Source: Ruminococcus sp.
GTDB lineage: Bacteria > Bacillota > Clostridia > Oscillospirales > Ruminococcaceae
Assembly: GCA_017519145.1 (NCBI GenBank)
Contig: JAFWTA010000064.1
Coordinates: forward strand, 1 to 47,507
DNA length: 47,507 bases
Direction of reading: 5' to 3'
Shown: positions 9,067 through 17,054 of the stretch, one piece after another
Numbering within the stretch: the stretch's first letter is position 1
How the letters are laid out: the number at the start of each line of letters is the position of its first letter
Translations under genes and position numbers: made by a program
Notes under the pieces: model-generated
Seen by the model: the letters and a program-made list of their open reading frames with translations, nothing else
Databases searched by the model: none
Told to the model about the DNA's origin: nothing

Positions 9067-9828
9067 ATGTATATTATGAATTTCGCAGCAGCAGCTCTGA
9101 GATACTACGGCTATTACGGCTACGGCACACGCTCGGCAGGCGGTAACTACGGTCTGTATCTCATTATCTTCCTTGCCATGATGATACTTCCCATCATTGC
9201 GCAGGTCAATGTAAGCTCAACTTTCAAAAAGTACAGTCAGATAGGCAATGCAAGAGGTCTCACCGCCGATCAGGTGGCAAGAATGATACTCGATGCCAAC
9301 GGTCTGTACAATGTAAGGATAGAACGCATCAGAGGTAATCTCACCGACCACTACGACCCGAGGACAAATGTTGTAAGACTTTCCGATTCGGTATACGGTC
9401 AGCGTTCGGTTGCTGCCATCGGTGTTGCCGCACATGAGTGCGGTCATGCCTGTCAGCACGCCGAGAACTACGCACCCATAATCTGGAGGACAAAGCTGGT
9501 GCCCATCACCAATATCTGCGCAAGGCTCTGGTATTTCGTGCTCATCATCGGTGTGGTGCTCAGCAGCCTTACTATCGGCACTTCGCTGATATATGTCTCC
9601 ATCGCTATGTTCCTTGCTGTTATTTTATTCCAGCTTGTAACACTGCCCTGTGAGTTCAACGCAAGCAGCAGAGCCCTCAAGACTCTTGAAAGAGACAGCA
9701 TCCTTGAGCTCGCTGAGGTGCCTCAGGCTAAGAAGGTCCTTACCGCAGCTGCTCTCACATACGTTACAAGCCTTGTGGTATCCATGCTCCAGCTCCTCAG
9801 ACTCCTTATGTCTGTCAGGAGAAGATAA
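9067..9828 (+). CDS. YugP-family neutral zinc membrane metallopeptidase
   Basis: A 253-residue membrane protein of the YugP-like zinc metallopeptidase family. A Tyr/Gly-rich N-terminus precedes a first membrane helix (LYLIIFLAMMILPIIAQV), and the HExxH zinc motif occurs in GVAAHECGHACQHAE around residue 124. Two more hydrophobic segments (WYFVLIIGVVLSSLTIGTSL and AMFLAVILFQLVTLPC) follow. Substrates of the family are poorly known. It is inserted between fmt and rsmB, an arrangement I associate with clostridia. Its TAA overlaps the ATG of rsmB by one base. Confidence 0.88.
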   Translation: MYIMNFAAAALRYYGYYGYGTRSAGGNYGLYLIIFLAMMILPIIAQVNVSSTFKKYSQIGNARGLTADQVARMILDANGLYNVRIERIRGNLTDHYDPRTNVVRLSDSVYGQRSVAAIGVAAHECGHACQHAENYAPIIWRTKLVPITNICARLWYFVLIIGVVLSSLTIGTSLIYVSIAMFLAVILFQLVTLPCEFNASSRALKTLERDSILELAEVPQAKKVLTAAALTYVTSLVVSMLQLLRLLMSVRRR

Positions 9829-11120
9829 TGGGGGATGCAAGATACCTTGCTGTGAAGCTGCTGGATAAGACCTTCGGCAGCGGCAGCTATTCAAATCTTC
9901 AGCTGGACAGCGGCCTGAAAAACTCGGACCTTGACGACAGGGAAAAGAAGCTCTGCTCCGCTATCTACTACGGAGTCATAGAGCGGAAGCTGACCCTCGA
10001 CCACATCATCGGCGGCCTCAGCTCCCGTCCCATAGCGAAACTCGACAGTATCATCCTGAATATACTGCGCTGCGGTATATATCAGATAATGTATATGGAC
10101 AGCGTTCCCGATAACGCGGCTGTCAGCGAGAGCGTTTCCCTTGCGAAGAAATTCCGCAAGACAAGCGCTTCGGGTATGGTCAACGCGGTGCTGCGGAGCT
10201 TCATCCGCGGCGGCAGGGAGATAAAGCTCCCGAAAGACAGGGAAAAGGCAATGTCCGTTAAGTACTCCGCGCCTGCGGCTCTGGTAAGGAGCCTCAGCTC
10301 GGACTACGGCAGTGAGGCGGCAGAAAAATTTCTTGCGGCTTCGCTTGAAAAAAGTGTCACATATCTCCGCATGAATGCGATTAGATGTACTGAGGAAGAA
10401 TTTCTCGGGGCTCTTGAGGGATTCGGAGCCGAAAAAATCGCGGACTGCTGCTTTAAGACAAGCGGCGGCGATGCAGCGGCGACGGAAGCCTTCCGCAAGG
10501 GCTGGTTCCACGTTCAGGGACTTGCCTCGCAGCTTTGCTGTCAGGCAGTGGCTCCCACAGAGGAGGACAGGGTGCTGGATATATGCGCCGCCCCCGGCGG
10601 AAAGACCTTCACTATGGCGGAGCTCATGGGCGGCAAGGGCGAGATATACGCCTTCGACCTCCACGAAAAGCGCGCGGAGCTGATCCGCAGGGGTGCCGAG
10701 AGACTGGGTCTCACCAACATCAGGGCAGCGGCAGGAGACGCAACCAAGTTCAACGGTGCGCTGCCAAAGTTCACAAAGATACTCTGCGATGTCCCGTGCT
10801 CGGGACTGGGAGTCATCGGCAGCAAGCCCGAGATAAAATACAAGGACATCTCGGATTTTGCGGGACTCCCCGACATACAATATAAAATAGTGTGCAATGC
10901 GCTGAACTATCTCGAAGCAGGCGGCACTCTGGTCTATTCCACCTGTACGGTGAGAAAGGCTGAGAATGAGGAGGTCTGCGAGAGACTGCTCCGCGAGCAT
11001 CCCGAGGTGGAGGCTGTGGAGCTGCCGCCTATGCTGGGCAGGAGCTTCGGCACTATGGCTACACTTATGCCGCCTGATTTCGGCAGCGGCTTCTTTATAG
11101 CAAAATTCAGGAAAAAGTAA
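9828..11120 (+). CDS. rsmB: 16S rRNA m5C967 methyltransferase
   Basis: A 430-residue RsmB/Sun-type SAM-dependent methyltransferase. The N-terminal third resembles the NusB-like RNA-binding domain that RsmB carries (DREKKLCSAIYYGVIERKLTLDHII). The catalytic domain has the SAM motif DICAAPGGKTF, the PCSGLG catalytic Cys motif and the second Cys in VYSTCTVRKAENE. Length is normal. It sits directly before rlmN, as in B. subtilis. Confidence 0.95.
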   Translation: MGDARYLAVKLLDKTFGSGSYSNLQLDSGLKNSDLDDREKKLCSAIYYGVIERKLTLDHIIGGLSSRPIAKLDSIILNILRCGIYQIMYMDSVPDNAAVSESVSLAKKFRKTSASGMVNAVLRSFIRGGREIKLPKDREKAMSVKYSAPAALVRSLSSDYGSEAAEKFLAASLEKSVTYLRMNAIRCTEEEFLGALEGFGAEKIADCCFKTSGGDAAATEAFRKGWFHVQGLASQLCCQAVAPTEEDRVLDICAAPGGKTFTMAELMGGKGEIYAFDLHEKRAELIRRGAERLGLTNIRAAAGDATKFNGALPKFTKILCDVPCSGLGVIGSKPEIKYKDISDFAGLPDIQYKIVCNALNYLEAGGTLVYSTCTVRKAENEEVCERLLREHPEVEAVELPPMLGRSFGTMATLMPPDFGSGFFIAKFRKK

Positions 11121-11129
11121 GGTGATAAA

Positions 11130-12188
11130 TTGGAAAAAGTCGATATCCTCAGTCTCGATCTTGAAGAACTGACAGAAGCCCTTCTGGCTATGGGCGAGAA
11201 AAAATTCCGCGCGAAGCAGATATTCCAGTGGCTTCATATTAAAAGAGTCTTCGATTTCGATAAAATGACTGATATATCTGTCCAATTGCGCAGTGCTTTG
11301 AAAGAAAAATTTTGTATAAATGGACTATTTATACAGAAAAAGCTTGAATCTGCTATAGATAATACGGTAAAATATCTTTATAGGCTTTCTGACGGGAATT
11401 TTGTCGAGACTGTGCTCATGGAGTACAGCTACGGCTACAGCATATGTGTGTCCACTCAGGTGGGCTGCAAAATGGGCTGTAATTTCTGTGCCTCGACCAT
11501 CGCAGGCTACGTCAGAAATCTTGCTGCCTCGGAGATCCTTATGCAGATCTACGAGGCCGAGCGTGATTCAGGAAAAAAAGTTTCGGGAGTTGTGCTTATG
11601 GGTATAGGCGAGCCCCTCGATAACTTCGGCAACGTCATGAAGTTCCTCGATCTGCTGTCCCACAAGGACGGCAACGATATGAGCCTTCGTCATGTGTCGC
11701 TTTCCACCTGCGGAATAGTTCCGCGGATCTACGAGCTGGCTGACAAAAAGCTCCAGCTTACCCTTTCGGTGTCCCTCCACTGTGCGGACAACGAGGGGCG
11801 CAGCAGAATCATGCCCGTAAACAGAAAATATGATATCGGCAGTCTTATGGAAGCCTGCCGGTACTATATAGATAAGACGGGACGGCGCATTACCTTTGAG
11901 TACGCCGTTATCGACAACGTCAATTCATCACCTGCGGACGCCGACACTCTTGCGGCCCTCCTCCGCGGTATGAACTGCCATGTGAACCTTATTCCCGTCA
12001 ATAAGGTCAGGGAACGAAATTATCGGACAGTCCGCTCGGGTGTTGCTGAATTCGCGAAGCAGCTGGGCAGACGGGGGATAAATGCTACCGTGAGAAGAAC
12101 TCTCGGAAGCGATATCGAAGCTGCGTGCGGTCAGCTCAGACGTGACGCGGCTGAACAGAACAAAAAGAATGGGGGTGCGGATACTTGA
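11130..12188 (+). CDS. rlmN: dual-specificity 23S rRNA/tRNA m2A methyltransferase
   Basis: A 352-residue radical SAM enzyme methylating A2503 of 23S rRNA and A37 of some tRNAs. The CxxxCxxC cluster is in GCKMGCNFCAST. VVLMGIGEPLDNF and the C-terminal Cys in SDIEAACGQLR, which acts with the resolving Cys, are present. The start is TTG, preceded by AAGGTGAT. The N-terminal section near 11250-11400 is visibly more A/T-rich than its neighbours, though the reading frame and family match are intact. The end overlaps the TTG start of prpC by four bases. Confidence 0.95.
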   Translation: MEKVDILSLDLEELTEALLAMGEKKFRAKQIFQWLHIKRVFDFDKMTDISVQLRSALKEKFCINGLFIQKKLESAIDNTVKYLYRLSDGNFVETVLMEYSYGYSICVSTQVGCKMGCNFCASTIAGYVRNLAASEILMQIYEAERDSGKKVSGVVLMGIGEPLDNFGNVMKFLDLLSHKDGNDMSLRHVSLSTCGIVPRIYELADKKLQLTLSVSLHCADNEGRSRIMPVNRKYDIGSLMEACRYYIDKTGRRITFEYAVIDNVNSSPADADTLAALLRGMNCHVNLIPVNKVRERNYRTVRSGVAEFAKQLGRRGINATVRRTLGSDIEAACGQLRRDAAEQNKKNGGADT

Positions 12189-12910
12189 GATTTCGCTTTG
12201 GCACGGATATCGGTCTTAAACGCGAGGAAAATCAGGACGCGGTAAGATGCGAATACTTCGGCCACAATGTTCTCGCCGTCGTGTGTGACGGCATGGGGGG
12301 CGAACGCGCAGGCAAGGAAGCAAGTGCGCTCGCGATAGAAGAATTCTTTCAGCGTTTTTCGGCTGACTATAAGGAAAGTCTCAGTGATGAGGATATCCGC
12401 AAGCTCCTTATCTCCTCGATATCGGCAGCAAATTCCGTGATCTATACACGGGCGAGATTCGACTTCAAGAATTTCGGCATGGGCACCACCTGCGTAGCTG
12501 CCTTCGTCAACAAAAAAACAGCCTTCATTGCCAATGTCGGTGACAGCAGAGCCTATCTCATCACCGATACGGGACTTGTTAAGATCACAACTGACCACAA
12601 TGTCGCCTCGGTGCTCTATGAACAGGGCAAGATAACCGAGGAGGAAATGGAGGTACACCCTCAGAAGCATATGCTCGTGAGAGCGGTCGGTGTCGAAAAG
12701 ACCGTCCTGACGGACACATTTATGCTGGACTATGAGGACAAGATCAGTCTGCTGCTTTGCTCGGACGGCCTTTCGGGCTACTGCGGCGACGATGAAATAT
12801 ACAGCGTCATACTGAATTCCGATTTTGATGATGTTGCAGACGAACTTATTAAATTAGCGCTCCGCAAGGGCGGCCGCGATAATGTGACTGTCGCGGTAAT
12901 TTCTGACTAA
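12185..12910 (+). CDS. prpC: PP2C-type serine/threonine phosphatase (PrpC/Stp)
   Basis: A 241-residue manganese-dependent PP2C phosphatase, expected to reverse phosphorylation by the PASTA kinase encoded next door. Motifs in order: D8 in the N-terminal FGTDIGLKREENQDA, CDGMGGERAGKEAS, ANVGDSRAYL, LLLCSDGLSGY and the C-terminal GGRDNVTVAVI. The start is TTG, overlapping the rlmN stop by four bases. The prpC-prkC-rsgA order is conserved in Firmicutes, where the pair tunes cell-wall growth, ribosome GTPases and dormancy exit. Confidence 0.95.
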   Translation: MRFRFGTDIGLKREENQDAVRCEYFGHNVLAVVCDGMGGERAGKEASALAIEEFFQRFSADYKESLSDEDIRKLLISSISAANSVIYTRARFDFKNFGMGTTCVAAFVNKKTAFIANVGDSRAYLITDTGLVKITTDHNVASVLYEQGKITEEEMEVHPQKHMLVRAVGVEKTVLTDTFMLDYEDKISLLLCSDGLSGYCGDDEIYSVILNSDFDDVADELIKLALRKGGRDNVTVAVISD

Positions 12911-12926
12911 CGCAGGAGGAAAGGAA

Positions 12927-15305
12927 ATGGATAAGAATATTGGCAAAAAGCTCGACGGAAGATATGAGATAACCGAGCTTATCGGCGTCGGAGGCATGGC
13001 TGAAGTGTACAAGGGCGTCGATGTTATCGACAACAAAACCGTTGCCATTAAGATACTGAAGAAGGAATTCGCTGAGAACGAGGAGTTCCTGCGCCGCTTC
13101 AGAAATGAATCCAAGGCAATTGCAGTTCTTTCCCACCCGAATATCGTAAAGATATACGATGTGGGCTTCTCCGAGAAGATACAGTATATCGTTATGGAGT
13201 ACATCGACGGTATCACGCTGAAGGAGTACATCGAGGAGGAAAAGGTCCTCACATGGAAGGATACGGTGCATTTCGTCATCCAGATCCTCCGCGCTCTCCA
13301 GCACGCTCACGATAAGGGCATCGTTCACCGCGATATAAAGCCCCAGAACATCATGATGTTCACGGACGGCACTATCAAGGTCATGGACTTCGGTATCGCC
13401 AAGTTCGCCCGTGAGGAAGGCAAGACCGCTACCGATCAGGCCATCGGAAGCGTTCACTATATCAGCCCCGAGCAGGCAAGCGGCAATGTTACCGACGCAA
13501 AGAGCGATATCTACTCCGTGGGAGCTATGATGTATGAGATGCTCACAGGAAGAAAGCCCTTCGACAGCGATAACCCCGTTGCTATCGCAGTTATGCATAT
13601 GCACGATATCCCCGAGCGCCCCAGAGCTATCAACCCCGATATCCCTGACGGCCTTGAGGAAATAGTCCTCAGAGCTATGGAAAAGGCTCCCGAGGACAGA
13701 TACCAGACCACAGCCGAGATGATAAGCGATATCGAAGCCTTCAAGGCTGATCCCCATATCACCTTCGGTTACTATACAGAGGACGACGAGGACGCTAACG
13801 ATGAGATCCTCGACCAGTCCGCAGGCACAGAGGTACAGTCAGAGAGCCGTCAGGAGGTGGCTAATGCCTATGCCGCAAAGGCTGCTTCAGCAGTCGGTGC
13901 AGGCGCAGGTGCAGCTGCTATGGCAGCCGGCAGCGGTTCCTCAGCAGGTGCTGTATCACAGAGATACAACGACGCTTATCCCGAGGATTATGGCGAGGAT
14001 TACGACGATGAGGACGATGAGGAAGAGGAGGAGCGCTCGTCACTGGTTGTCCCTGTTCTTACCGCTGTTGTCGTGGTCGTTATCATCGTTGCTGTTATCT
14101 TCGTGGTAACTCTCCTCAGCGGACTCATAAGGAACAGCGGCAACAGAGGCGACAAGTCAATGCCCGATCTCTACGGCTGGGACTATCAGCAGGCTCTTTC
14201 CGCTTACGGAAATACCATCAAGTTCGAGGTAGAGGGTACCGAGTACAACGAGGCTGACCCCAATACCATCATCAAGCAGAGCATTGAGCCCGGAGATGTG
14301 TTCAGCAAGGGCGATGTCTGCAAGGTAACTCTCAGTATGGGTATGGAGACTGTGGAAGTTCCCCGTGTAAAGGACCTCAATGTTGAGCTTGCCAAGGCTC
14401 AGCTCACCGAGCGAGGCATCGTGGCGGATATACGAAAACAATCCGACGCAAATGTCAAACCCAATTACGTTATCAAGTCTGAGCCCGAGGAGGGTACGGA
14501 AGTACACAAGGGTTCAACTGTTATACTCTACGTCAGCATGGGCGCTAACGCAGAGCAGTTCGAGATGGAGGACTATGTTGGTCTTACTATCGACGACGCT
14601 ACAATGAGAGCAGGCTATAAGAACCTGAAGGTCGAGACAGAGCTTATCCCCTCATATGAGAAGAAGGATAAGGTCGTAGAGCAGGATCCTCCCAAGGGCA
14701 CAAAGATCGAGGGCGGTTCTTCCATCAAGCTCTATGTCAGCGACGGTACTATCCCCGACGGTAAGGTGGATATCACCATTCCGCTTCCTTCGGACGCAAA
14801 CGGACGATTCAGCATCGACTTCATCCTCACAGACGAAAAGGGCAAGACCACAGCACAGTCCTCAGGAAATATCATTTGTCCTGATATGAGCAGTGTTCCC
14901 ATGACCCTTGACGGCTCGGGACAGAACGTATCGGTAAGAGCACGTCTTACAAACCTCAGCACACAGCAGAACGCAGTTCTCGGAACATACACCTTTAACT
15001 TCGCAACAGGCAAGTACACCACAAACTCCGAGGATATCTACGGTGCATTCCAGGCAGTAAACGGATTCCCGCAGCCTGAGACCGATCCTCCGACGGATCC
15101 TCCTCAGCCTGAGCCTACACAGAATCAGGAGCCTCAGAACGACCATCAGGAAGGCGTAAACGGATTTACCTATTCCGACGGCAACTGGTGGTACTATACA
15201 GATGCAGACCACGTTCTCGGCGAATGGGTAAACGGCGCATGGGTATTATATCAGCCCGGCACTAACGGTTACTGGGACGAGAATAATCAGTGGCACTGGA
15301 ACTGA
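12927..15305 (+). CDS. prkC: PASTA-domain membrane serine/threonine kinase (PrkC/Stk)
   Basis: A 792-residue transmembrane kinase. The kinase domain spans about 12-275 (Gly-rich loop GVGGMAEVYKG, catalytic Lys in VAIKIL, HRDIKPQN, DFGIAKF, GSVHYISPEQ). An acidic, low-complexity juxtamembrane stretch precedes one membrane helix near 372-395. Three PASTA repeats follow at about 412-610, for sensing muropeptides or lipid II. A beta-rich region and a Pro/Gln-rich spacer lead to a Trp/Tyr-rich tail at about 745-792 (for example GNWWYYTDADHVLGEW), which standard PrkC proteins lack. The SD AGGAGGAAAGG is strong. Its stop overlaps the rsgA start (TGATG). Confidence 0.95.
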   Translation: MDKNIGKKLDGRYEITELIGVGGMAEVYKGVDVIDNKTVAIKILKKEFAENEEFLRRFRNESKAIAVLSHPNIVKIYDVGFSEKIQYIVMEYIDGITLKEYIEEEKVLTWKDTVHFVIQILRALQHAHDKGIVHRDIKPQNIMMFTDGTIKVMDFGIAKFAREEGKTATDQAIGSVHYISPEQASGNVTDAKSDIYSVGAMMYEMLTGRKPFDSDNPVAIAVMHMHDIPERPRAINPDIPDGLEEIVLRAMEKAPEDRYQTTAEMISDIEAFKADPHITFGYYTEDDEDANDEILDQSAGTEVQSESRQEVANAYAAKAASAVGAGAGAAAMAAGSGSSAGAVSQRYNDAYPEDYGEDYDDEDDEEEEERSSLVVPVLTAVVVVVIIVAVIFVVTLLSGLIRNSGNRGDKSMPDLYGWDYQQALSAYGNTIKFEVEGTEYNEADPNTIIKQSIEPGDVFSKGDVCKVTLSMGMETVEVPRVKDLNVELAKAQLTERGIVADIRKQSDANVKPNYVIKSEPEEGTEVHKGSTVILYVSMGANAEQFEMEDYVGLTIDDATMRAGYKNLKVETELIPSYEKKDKVVEQDPPKGTKIEGGSSIKLYVSDGTIPDGKVDITIPLPSDANGRFSIDFILTDEKGKTTAQSSGNIICPDMSSVPMTLDGSGQNVSVRARLTNLSTQQNAVLGTYTFNFATGKYTTNSEDIYGAFQAVNGFPQPETDPPTDPPQPEPTQNQEPQNDHQEGVNGFTYSDGNWWYYTDADHVLGEWVNGAWVLYQPGTNGYWDENNQWHWN

Positions 15306-16180
15306 TGTCAGACAAGTACAGCGGACTTATAATAAAATGCTTAGGGGGACTCTACACAGTAGAGTCCCCTGACGGTATATGCGAGTGCAAGGCAAGAGGA
15401 GTTTTCCGCAACAGAGGTATCAGTCCGTGCGTGGGAGACAACGTCACCATCGAGGACGACGTCATCACAGAGATAGCTCCGCGCAAAAACTGTATCATTC
15501 GACCTCCTCTCGCCAATCTTGACCAGCTCATTTTCATCGTCTCGACCTGTGAGCCTGCCCCTAATTACCTCATTCTGGACAAGTTCATCGCCATTGCCGA
15601 GTACAAGGGCATAACCCCTGTGGTGGTCATCACCAAGGCTGACCTCGGCGACAGCCGTCCCGTCCATGAGATTTACGGCGGTATCGGCATAGAGGTGGCA
15701 GAGGTGAACTACGGCGACGATGACTCCGTGGAGACTGTACGGCAGCTCCTCAGGGGGAAAATAAGCGCCTTTACGGGAAATTCGGGCGCAGGCAAGTCCA
15801 CACTGCTCAACGCAGTTGACCCGTCGCTGAATATCGCTACGGGTGAGATAAGCCGCAAGCTGGGCAGAGGCAGACATACCACACGCCATGCGGAGCTCTA
15901 TAAGCTCAGCGGCGGCGGTTATATCGCTGATACCCCGGGCTTTTCCACATTTGAGACAAACAGATACGACATTATCCGCAAGGAGGAGCTTGCAGGCTGT
16001 TTCCGCGAGTTCGCTCCCTTTACGGAGGACTGCCGTTTCAGAGACTGCGCACACCTCTGCGAAAAGGGCTGTGCCGTAGTTGAGGCGGTTGAGCGCGGAG
16101 AGATCTCCCGCAGCCGCCACGAAAGCTACAAGACTATGTATGAAGAAGCTAAACAGCTGAAGGAGTGGGAGCTGAAATGA
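15305..16180 (+). CDS. rsgA: ribosome small-subunit GTPase RsgA
   Basis: A 291-residue circularly permuted GTPase aiding 30S maturation. An N-terminal OB fold (GLIIKCLGGLYTVES) precedes G4 (VITKADLGD), G1 (FTGNSGAGKSTLLNAV), G3 (DTPGFSTFE) and a C-terminal zinc knuckle with CRFRDCAHLCEKGC. I start at ATG 15305, overlapping the prkC stop, because MSDKYSGLIIKC matches the family. An in-frame ATG at 15290 lies inside prkC. RsgA homologues are known substrates of PrkC-type kinases, which fits its position. Confidence 0.95.
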   Translation: MSDKYSGLIIKCLGGLYTVESPDGICECKARGVFRNRGISPCVGDNVTIEDDVITEIAPRKNCIIRPPLANLDQLIFIVSTCEPAPNYLILDKFIAIAEYKGITPVVVITKADLGDSRPVHEIYGGIGIEVAEVNYGDDDSVETVRQLLRGKISAFTGNSGAGKSTLLNAVDPSLNIATGEISRKLGRGRHTTRHAELYKLSGGGYIADTPGFSTFETNRYDIIRKEELAGCFREFAPFTEDCRFRDCAHLCEKGCAVVEAVERGEISRSRHESYKTMYEEAKQLKEWELK

Positions 16181-16827
16181 ACAGATGCGCCATATTTGCA
16201 GGCGGCGATATGCCCGACCTGAATGAGTATAAGGACTCTTCCTTCTGGACAAGGTACAGCTATTTCATCTGTGCCGACTGCGGCTACAGACACGCAGTAA
16301 AGCTGGGGATACTCCCTGATCTGATAGTGGGAGATTTCGATTCCTACGGCGAGGAGCTGCCTATGGGAGTCGAGGTGTTCAGAAGCGTACCCGAAAAGGA
16401 CGACACCGATACCCTCATGGCAGTAAAAAAAGCCATCGAGCTGGGCTTTACCAATATCGACCTTTACGGAGCTCTCGGCGGCAGCCGTCCCGAGCACAGC
16501 TTCGCCAATATCCAGACTATGATTTACGCCCTTCAGCAGGGATGCAGCCTTGAGATACAGGGCAGCAGCAGAATGCTGGTGCAGGAGGCTGACGAGGGCG
16601 AGGTCACATACAAGTGCCCCGAGGGCGGCTTGTATCTCTCTGTGTTTGCGCTCACCGAGAGCGTGGGTATAGAGTACCTCCGCGGCGTCAAGTACCCCCT
16701 TGAGGATTACCGCATGGTGCAGTCATTCCCCATAGGCGTCAGCAACGAGATAACAGGCAGCGAGGCTTTCCTCCGCATTAAGGACGGTCTTGCCCTTGTG
16801 ATACTGACTCCAAAAAAGGAGAAGTAA
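16177..16827 (+). CDS. thiN: thiamine pyrophosphokinase
   Basis: A 216-residue enzyme that makes thiamine diphosphate from thiamine and ATP. Visible motifs are FAGGDMPD, CADCGYRHAVKLGI, LIVGDFDSYGE, PEKDDTDTLMAVKKAI and GALGGSRPEHSFANI. I place the start at ATG 16177, overlapping the rsgA stop, with AAGGAG at 16160-16165. A GTG at 16165 would add four residues and sit on the SD. No TPP riboswitch precedes it; it is simply an operon member, as in the Bacillus rsgA-rpe-thiN-spoVM order (rpe is missing here). Confidence 0.94.
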   Translation: MNRCAIFAGGDMPDLNEYKDSSFWTRYSYFICADCGYRHAVKLGILPDLIVGDFDSYGEELPMGVEVFRSVPEKDDTDTLMAVKKAIELGFTNIDLYGALGGSRPEHSFANIQTMIYALQQGCSLEIQGSSRMLVQEADEGEVTYKCPEGGLYLSVFALTESVGIEYLRGVKYPLEDYRMVQSFPIGVSNEITGSEAFLRIKDGLALVILTPKKEK

Positions 16828-16833
16828 CAAAAG

Positions 16834-16872
16834 CTCCTCTGATGAATATAATATTATAGTTCATCAAAGGAG
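16834..16872 (+). promoter_or_regulatory. hairpin pairing the spoVM ribosome binding site
   Basis: CTCCTCTGATGAA (16834-16846) and TTCATCAAAGGAG (16860-16872) form a 13-bp stem with one C-A mismatch around a 13-nt AT-rich loop. The right arm contains the AAAGGAG core of the spoVM SD, so the fold would hide it. A GGGAG just outside the stem remains available. The loop includes TATAAT, which could alternatively be a -10 element. Seen in sequence; a regulatory role is inference. Confidence 0.6.
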
Positions 16873-16882
16873 GGAGTACATA

Positions 16883-16966
16883 TTGAAGATAGTTGTCATA
16901 AGGAGCCCTAAGTTCATCTCGGGGCTGCTGAGAGCCATTTTCGGCATCAAAAAAGAAGAAGCATAA
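16883..16966 (+). CDS. spoVM: stage V sporulation protein SpoVM
   Basis: A 27-residue protein, too short for routine gene calls. It starts at TTG with SD AAAGGAGGG. The N-terminal part reads MKIVVIRSPKFISGLLRAIF and ends GIKKEEA. B. subtilis SpoVM is a 26-residue amphipathic helix that marks the convex forespore membrane and anchors SpoIVA. Shared features are the start MK, Pro at position 9 followed by Lys-Phe, Gly14, Arg17-Ala18, Gly21 and the charged tail. Position supports the call: thiN-spoVM is the B. subtilis order. A terminator follows at once. The identification is strong; whether this organism sporulates is unknown from this window. Confidence 0.88.
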   Translation: MKIVVIRSPKFISGLLRAIFGIKKEEA

Positions 16967-16970
16967 GTGA

Positions 16971-17004
16971 AAAGCCCCTGAGCGATGAACTCAGGGGCTT
17001 TTTT
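16971..17004. terminator. bidirectional terminator between spoVM and the APVLDD protein gene
   Basis: AAAGCCCCTGAG and CTCAGGGGCTTT make a perfect 12-bp stem with a 7-nt loop. T-runs follow in both directions (TTTTTT on plus, TTTT on minus), fitting convergent genes on either side. It closes the 13.7-kb yicC-spoVM operon. Confidence 0.92.
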
Positions 17005-17054
17005 GGCTAAGATAAATCAGATTTTTGCTTTTCAATATTCTGATTTGAGCTTAA

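Noticed and set aside
9891-11285. 464-codon open frame on the minus strand
   Set aside because: It is antisense to rsmB and the start of rlmN, whose motifs are clear. The frame is open because of the GC-biased codon pattern of the sense gene.
16828-16882. the spoVM upstream hairpin as a transcription terminator
   Set aside because: No T-run follows the stem; the right arm runs straight into the SD.
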